Source: Clostridia bacterium
GTDB lineage: Bacteria; Bacillota; Clostridia; Oscillospirales; Acutalibacteraceae
Reading direction: 5' to 3'
Assembly: GCA_017521365.1 (NCBI GenBank)
Contig: JAFXCT010000021.1
Location: forward strand, 1-64,000
DNA length: 64,000 bases
This document shows, piece by piece, positions 61,775 through 64,000 of this stretch. A model generated the notes under the pieces. That model had not been told where the DNA came from and did not search any database. It saw only the letters and a list, made by a program, of their open reading frames with translations. A program made the position numbers and the translations under genes. Within the stretch, counting starts at the first letter, position 1, and each line of letters opens with the position of its first letter.

Positions 61775-62916
61775 TGAGAAGAACTGCATCTTTTTTGTTG
61801 CTATTGGCGTTGTTCGGTTTTACGTGCTACGGTCTTGATGAGCCGAGTGTTTCTGCCGAAAGTGCCGTACTTATGGTTGCGGAAACGGGGGAACTTGTTT
61901 ACGCTAAAAATGAGCATGAGCGCCGTGGTATGGCAAGCACTACTAAAATTATGACGGCGCTGCTCACCCTTGAGTGCGCTACACCGCAAAAGCAGGTTAC
62001 CGTTACCGAACAGATGGCGGCTGTTGAAGGCACTTCAATGGGCTTATTGGCAGGTGACAAGGTAACGTACCACGACCTGGTTTACGGTATGCTGCTGGCA
62101 TCTGGCAACGATGCGGCAAATACAGCGGCGATTTCGGTAGCCGGCAGTATTCCTGCCTTTGCACGGCTGATGAATGAACGTGCCGTGCAGATTGGTATGA
62201 CAAATACCTCGTTCGTAACGCCGTCGGGGCTGGATGATGAAAACCATTATTCCACGGCCTACGATATGGCACTTCTCGGCTGCGAGGCAATAAAAAACCC
62301 TGATTTTCTTATGGCTTGTTCTTCGGTGCAGGCTAAGCTTTGCTATGGAAATGAGCCGTATACACGCTATTTATCAAACCATAACAAGCTGCTCAAAACC
62401 TTTGACGGTGCGCTCGGTATCAAAACCGGCTTTACAAAGAAAAGCGGCAGATGCCTTGTTTCCGCAGCAGAAAGGAATGGGGTTACTCTTGTTTGTGTAA
62501 CGCTTAAGGCTCCCGACGATTGGCGAGACCACGAGGCGTTGCTTGAATACGGGTTTGAGCGTGCTTCGGTAAAAACTCTTAGTTGCTCGTTGCCGCAGGT
62601 TACCGTGTACGGCGGTGAGGCGGAAACGGCAGCCGTTGAGCTTTGTGAGCCGTTGAGTGTTGCCACGCAATGCGGTTCTGACAGAATTTTAACTCAGGTT
62701 ATAATTAAGCCCTACTGTATTGCTCCTTTGAAAAAGGGCGATATAGCAGGCGAGGTACGCATTTCGGTTGACGGTAAAACAGTAAAAACCGTTCCCGTTA
62801 CGGTTAAAGAAGACGTTAAAGCAATAACGCAGGAGGTTTTTAAAAAGCCTTCGATTTTTAAAAGATTGGCAGAAAAAATATCCGATTTTTTCTGTAAAAG
62901 AAAGGTAATCACGTAA
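61774..62916 (+). CDS. dacF: D-alanyl-D-alanine carboxypeptidase (DacF-like, S11 family)
   Basis: A 380-residue low-mass penicillin-binding protein that trims the terminal D-Ala of peptidoglycan stem peptides. A signal peptide covers about residues 1-28. Active-site triad: Ser55-x-x-Lys58 in MASTTKIM, SGN motif at 110-112, and KTG near 217 (IKTGFTKKSG). A C-terminal PBP5-type beta domain follows. The start is uncertain: ATG at 61759 lacks a ribosome site, while GTG at 61774 has GGGTGG 7 bases upstream inside a hairpin; I prefer the GTG. Confidence 0.88.
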   Translation: MRRTASFLLLLALFGFTCYGLDEPSVSAESAVLMVAETGELVYAKNEHERRGMASTTKIMTALLTLECATPQKQVTVTEQMAAVEGTSMGLLAGDKVTYHDLVYGMLLASGNDAANTAAISVAGSIPAFARLMNERAVQIGMTNTSFVTPSGLDDENHYSTAYDMALLGCEAIKNPDFLMACSSVQAKLCYGNEPYTRYLSNHNKLLKTFDGALGIKTGFTKKSGRCLVSAAERNGVTLVCVTLKAPDDWRDHEALLEYGFERASVKTLSCSLPQVTVYGGEAETAAVELCEPLSVATQCGSDRILTQVIIKPYCIAPLKKGDIAGEVRISVDGKTVKTVPVTVKEDVKAITQEVFKKPSIFKRLAEKISDFFCKRKVIT

Positions 62917-62919
62917 GCT

Positions 62920-63663
62920 ATGCCCGATAATAAAGTAAGACTTCAGAAATTTATGGCTGACAACGGTATTGCTTCCCGCAGAAAATGCGAGGAAATTATC
63001 GAAAGCGGTCAGGTAAAGGTTAACGGCCGGACAGCACATATCGGTGACAAGGTTAACCCCAAAAAGGACAGGGTCAGCGTTAACGGTAAGCTTATTTCCG
63101 TTAAGGACAAGCCGGTTTATATTATGCTTCATAAACCGCGCGGATATATTACGACTATGCTCGACGAGCAGGGCAGAAAATGCGTTGCCGAATTGGTCAG
63201 CGATATACCGGACAGAATTTATCCGGTAGGTAGGCTGGACAGAGAGTCCGAAGGTCTTTTGCTAATGACCAATGACGGTGCTTTTTCCAACGCTTTGACA
63301 CATCCTGCAAAGCACGTACCCAAAACGTACAGGGTTACAATTCGCCCGAAAATTACGGACGAGCAGATTAATGCTTTTCATAACGGTATTGAAATTGACG
63401 GGAGAATGACCGCTCCCGCAGGACTGCGTGTTCTTGAAAAAACAGAGGGCAGGGTAGTTTGTGAGGTTATACTTTACGAGGGCAGAAACCGCCAGATTCG
63501 CCGTATGTTTGAGGAGCTTGGTATTGAGGTTGCAAGGCTGAAAAGAACTGCCGTCGGCTCTGTCAAGCTTGGTATGCTTCAGCCCGGTAAATGGCGCGAG
63601 CTTACCGCAGACGAAGTACGCAGGCTTACGCTTGCCACACAGAGAGGTGCTTACGATGATTGA
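62920..63663 (+). CDS. rluB: Pseudouridine synthase of the RluB/RsuA family
   Basis: A 247-residue rRNA-modifying enzyme. An S4 RNA-binding domain occupies residues 1-60 (VRLQKFMADNGIASRRKCEEII). The catalytic block GRLDRESEGLLLMTNDG near 107 carries the essential aspartate, and YEGRNRQIRRMFEELG near 185 is the family's closing motif. It probably modifies 23S rRNA. It follows the D,D-carboxypeptidase gene after three bases, and its stop overlaps the next gene. Confidence 0.93.
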   Translation: MPDNKVRLQKFMADNGIASRRKCEEIIESGQVKVNGRTAHIGDKVNPKKDRVSVNGKLISVKDKPVYIMLHKPRGYITTMLDEQGRKCVAELVSDIPDRIYPVGRLDRESEGLLLMTNDGAFSNALTHPAKHVPKTYRVTIRPKITDEQINAFHNGIEIDGRMTAPAGLRVLEKTEGRVVCEVILYEGRNRQIRRMFEELGIEVARLKRTAVGSVKLGMLQPGKWRELTADEVRRLTLATQRGAYDD

Positions 63664-63991
63664 ATTTAAGCCCGATATTAATGGCAATACCGTTGTTTAT
63701 AACGCCTATGAGGAAGGCAAGAACACGGGCAGAGTTTTGCTTACGGTTGAAAAAACCAAGGCTGTGCTCGTGTCGATTAATGCAGTTGACGATGAAACTG
63801 CTGAGGGACTTATGCGCAGTGCGCTGAATGCTGCCGCCAACCGTGACGGATACAGCTGTACATATAAGCCCGAGGAGTTCCGCAATGTTGCAACGCTTCT
63901 CGGCTTCAGAAATGAAAACGGCATATTGGTCGGTGAAATTCCGTTTTTGCTGACGGGCTCTTGCTGCGGTTGCACGAATAAATGTCAATAA
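63656..63991 (+). CDS. Small cytosolic protein with cysteine-rich tail, unknown function
   Basis: A 111-residue protein. The frame extends far upstream into the pseudouridine synthase gene, but the ATG at 63656 follows AGAGGTG and overlaps that stop by eight bases. Features: an alternating hydrophobic beta-alpha pattern (GRVLLTVEKTKAVLVSI), an alanine-rich helix (GLMRSALNAAANRDGY), a TLLGFRNENG turn slightly recalling GNAT acetyltransferase folds, and a C-terminal SCCGCTNKC cluster that could bind metal. I do not recognise the family. Confidence 0.6.
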   Translation: MIEFKPDINGNTVVYNAYEEGKNTGRVLLTVEKTKAVLVSINAVDDETAEGLMRSALNAAANRDGYSCTYKPEEFRNVATLLGFRNENGILVGEIPFLLTGSCCGCTNKCQ

Positions 63992-64000
63992 CTGTCATTT

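Noticed and set aside
1..64000. tRNA, rRNA, CRISPR arrays, phage or conjugative genes
   Set aside because: All gaps between genes were read. None has tRNA arms, regularly spaced repeats, or integrase, transposase or phage genes; the only mobile-looking feature is the 279-bp element after polC.

Overview
This 64 kb window looks like chromosome from a low-to-moderate GC, spore-forming member of the Clostridia, probably a gut Oscillospirales/Ruminococcaceae-type organism. The evidence is gene content and order: pyrH-frr-uppS-cdsA-dxr-rseP-ispG-polC, cdaA-cdaR, DUF1385-prmC, and scpA-scpB-DUF2953-gerW-dacF-rluB. PolC as replicase, GerW and DacF sporulation genes, lipoprotein signals, polysaccharide-degrading enzymes and strong AAGGAGG-type ribosome binding sites point the same way. 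No plasmid, phage, CRISPR, rRNA or tRNA was seen. Most genes are on the plus strand.

Layout. 1-1357: 3' part of an acyl-CoA synthetase, ended by a terminator. 1452-2753 (minus): a GtrA-like membrane protein and a histidine phosphatase. 2876-3658: a ZIP metal transporter. 3817-12940: a tight run of a zinc-ribbon membrane protein, a membrane-anchored Big_2 protein, a GPH-family sugar transporter, a large probable glycoside hydrolase, two exported metallophosphoesterases and an exported alpha/beta hydrolase. 12988-14683 (minus): a HAD hydrolase and a GH130 mannoside phosphorylase. 14866-20627: a sugar-acid operon (aldose dehydrogenase-like, LgoD-like dehydrogenase, UxaB, frameshifted UxaA, lactonase-like amidohydrolase). 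This set could take L-galactose or L-galactonate to 2-keto-3-deoxy-D-gluconate. 20674-23073: a GH3 enzyme with swapped domains. 23127-25345: a WYL regulator, a DEDDh exonuclease and DUF1294. 25421-34040: cell-envelope genes, namely a GHL10 lipoprotein, a large amidase, a membrane protein, a two-component system and a DUF5696 lipoprotein.

34146-44178 is a housekeeping operon for UMP kinase, ribosome recycling, isoprenoid and phospholipid synthesis, site-2 protease and PolC. The PolC lacks the proofreading exonuclease that is normally inserted in its PHP domain. A 279-bp MITE-like element with 20-bp inverted termini follows directly. 44476-47949 is an acyltransferase-like / DUF6320 / M20 peptidase trio. 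48109-50622 holds a PPase-like/Nudix fusion, a PF06695 membrane protein and an iron alcohol dehydrogenase. 50770-56514 holds the c-di-AMP synthase CdaA and its regulator CdaR, a lipoprotein with acidic loops, and a PhoPR-like two-component system. 56547-63991 holds DUF1385-prmC, an M50 protease, scpAB, DUF2953-gerW, a D,D-carboxypeptidase, a pseudouridine synthase and a small unknown protein.

The observations I rate highest are the exonuclease-less PolC, the complete-looking sugar-acid pathway with a one-base frameshift in its dehydratase, the MITE-like element, the PPase-like/Nudix fusion and the unassigned glycosidase locus. All family calls come from reading motifs; no database search was run.
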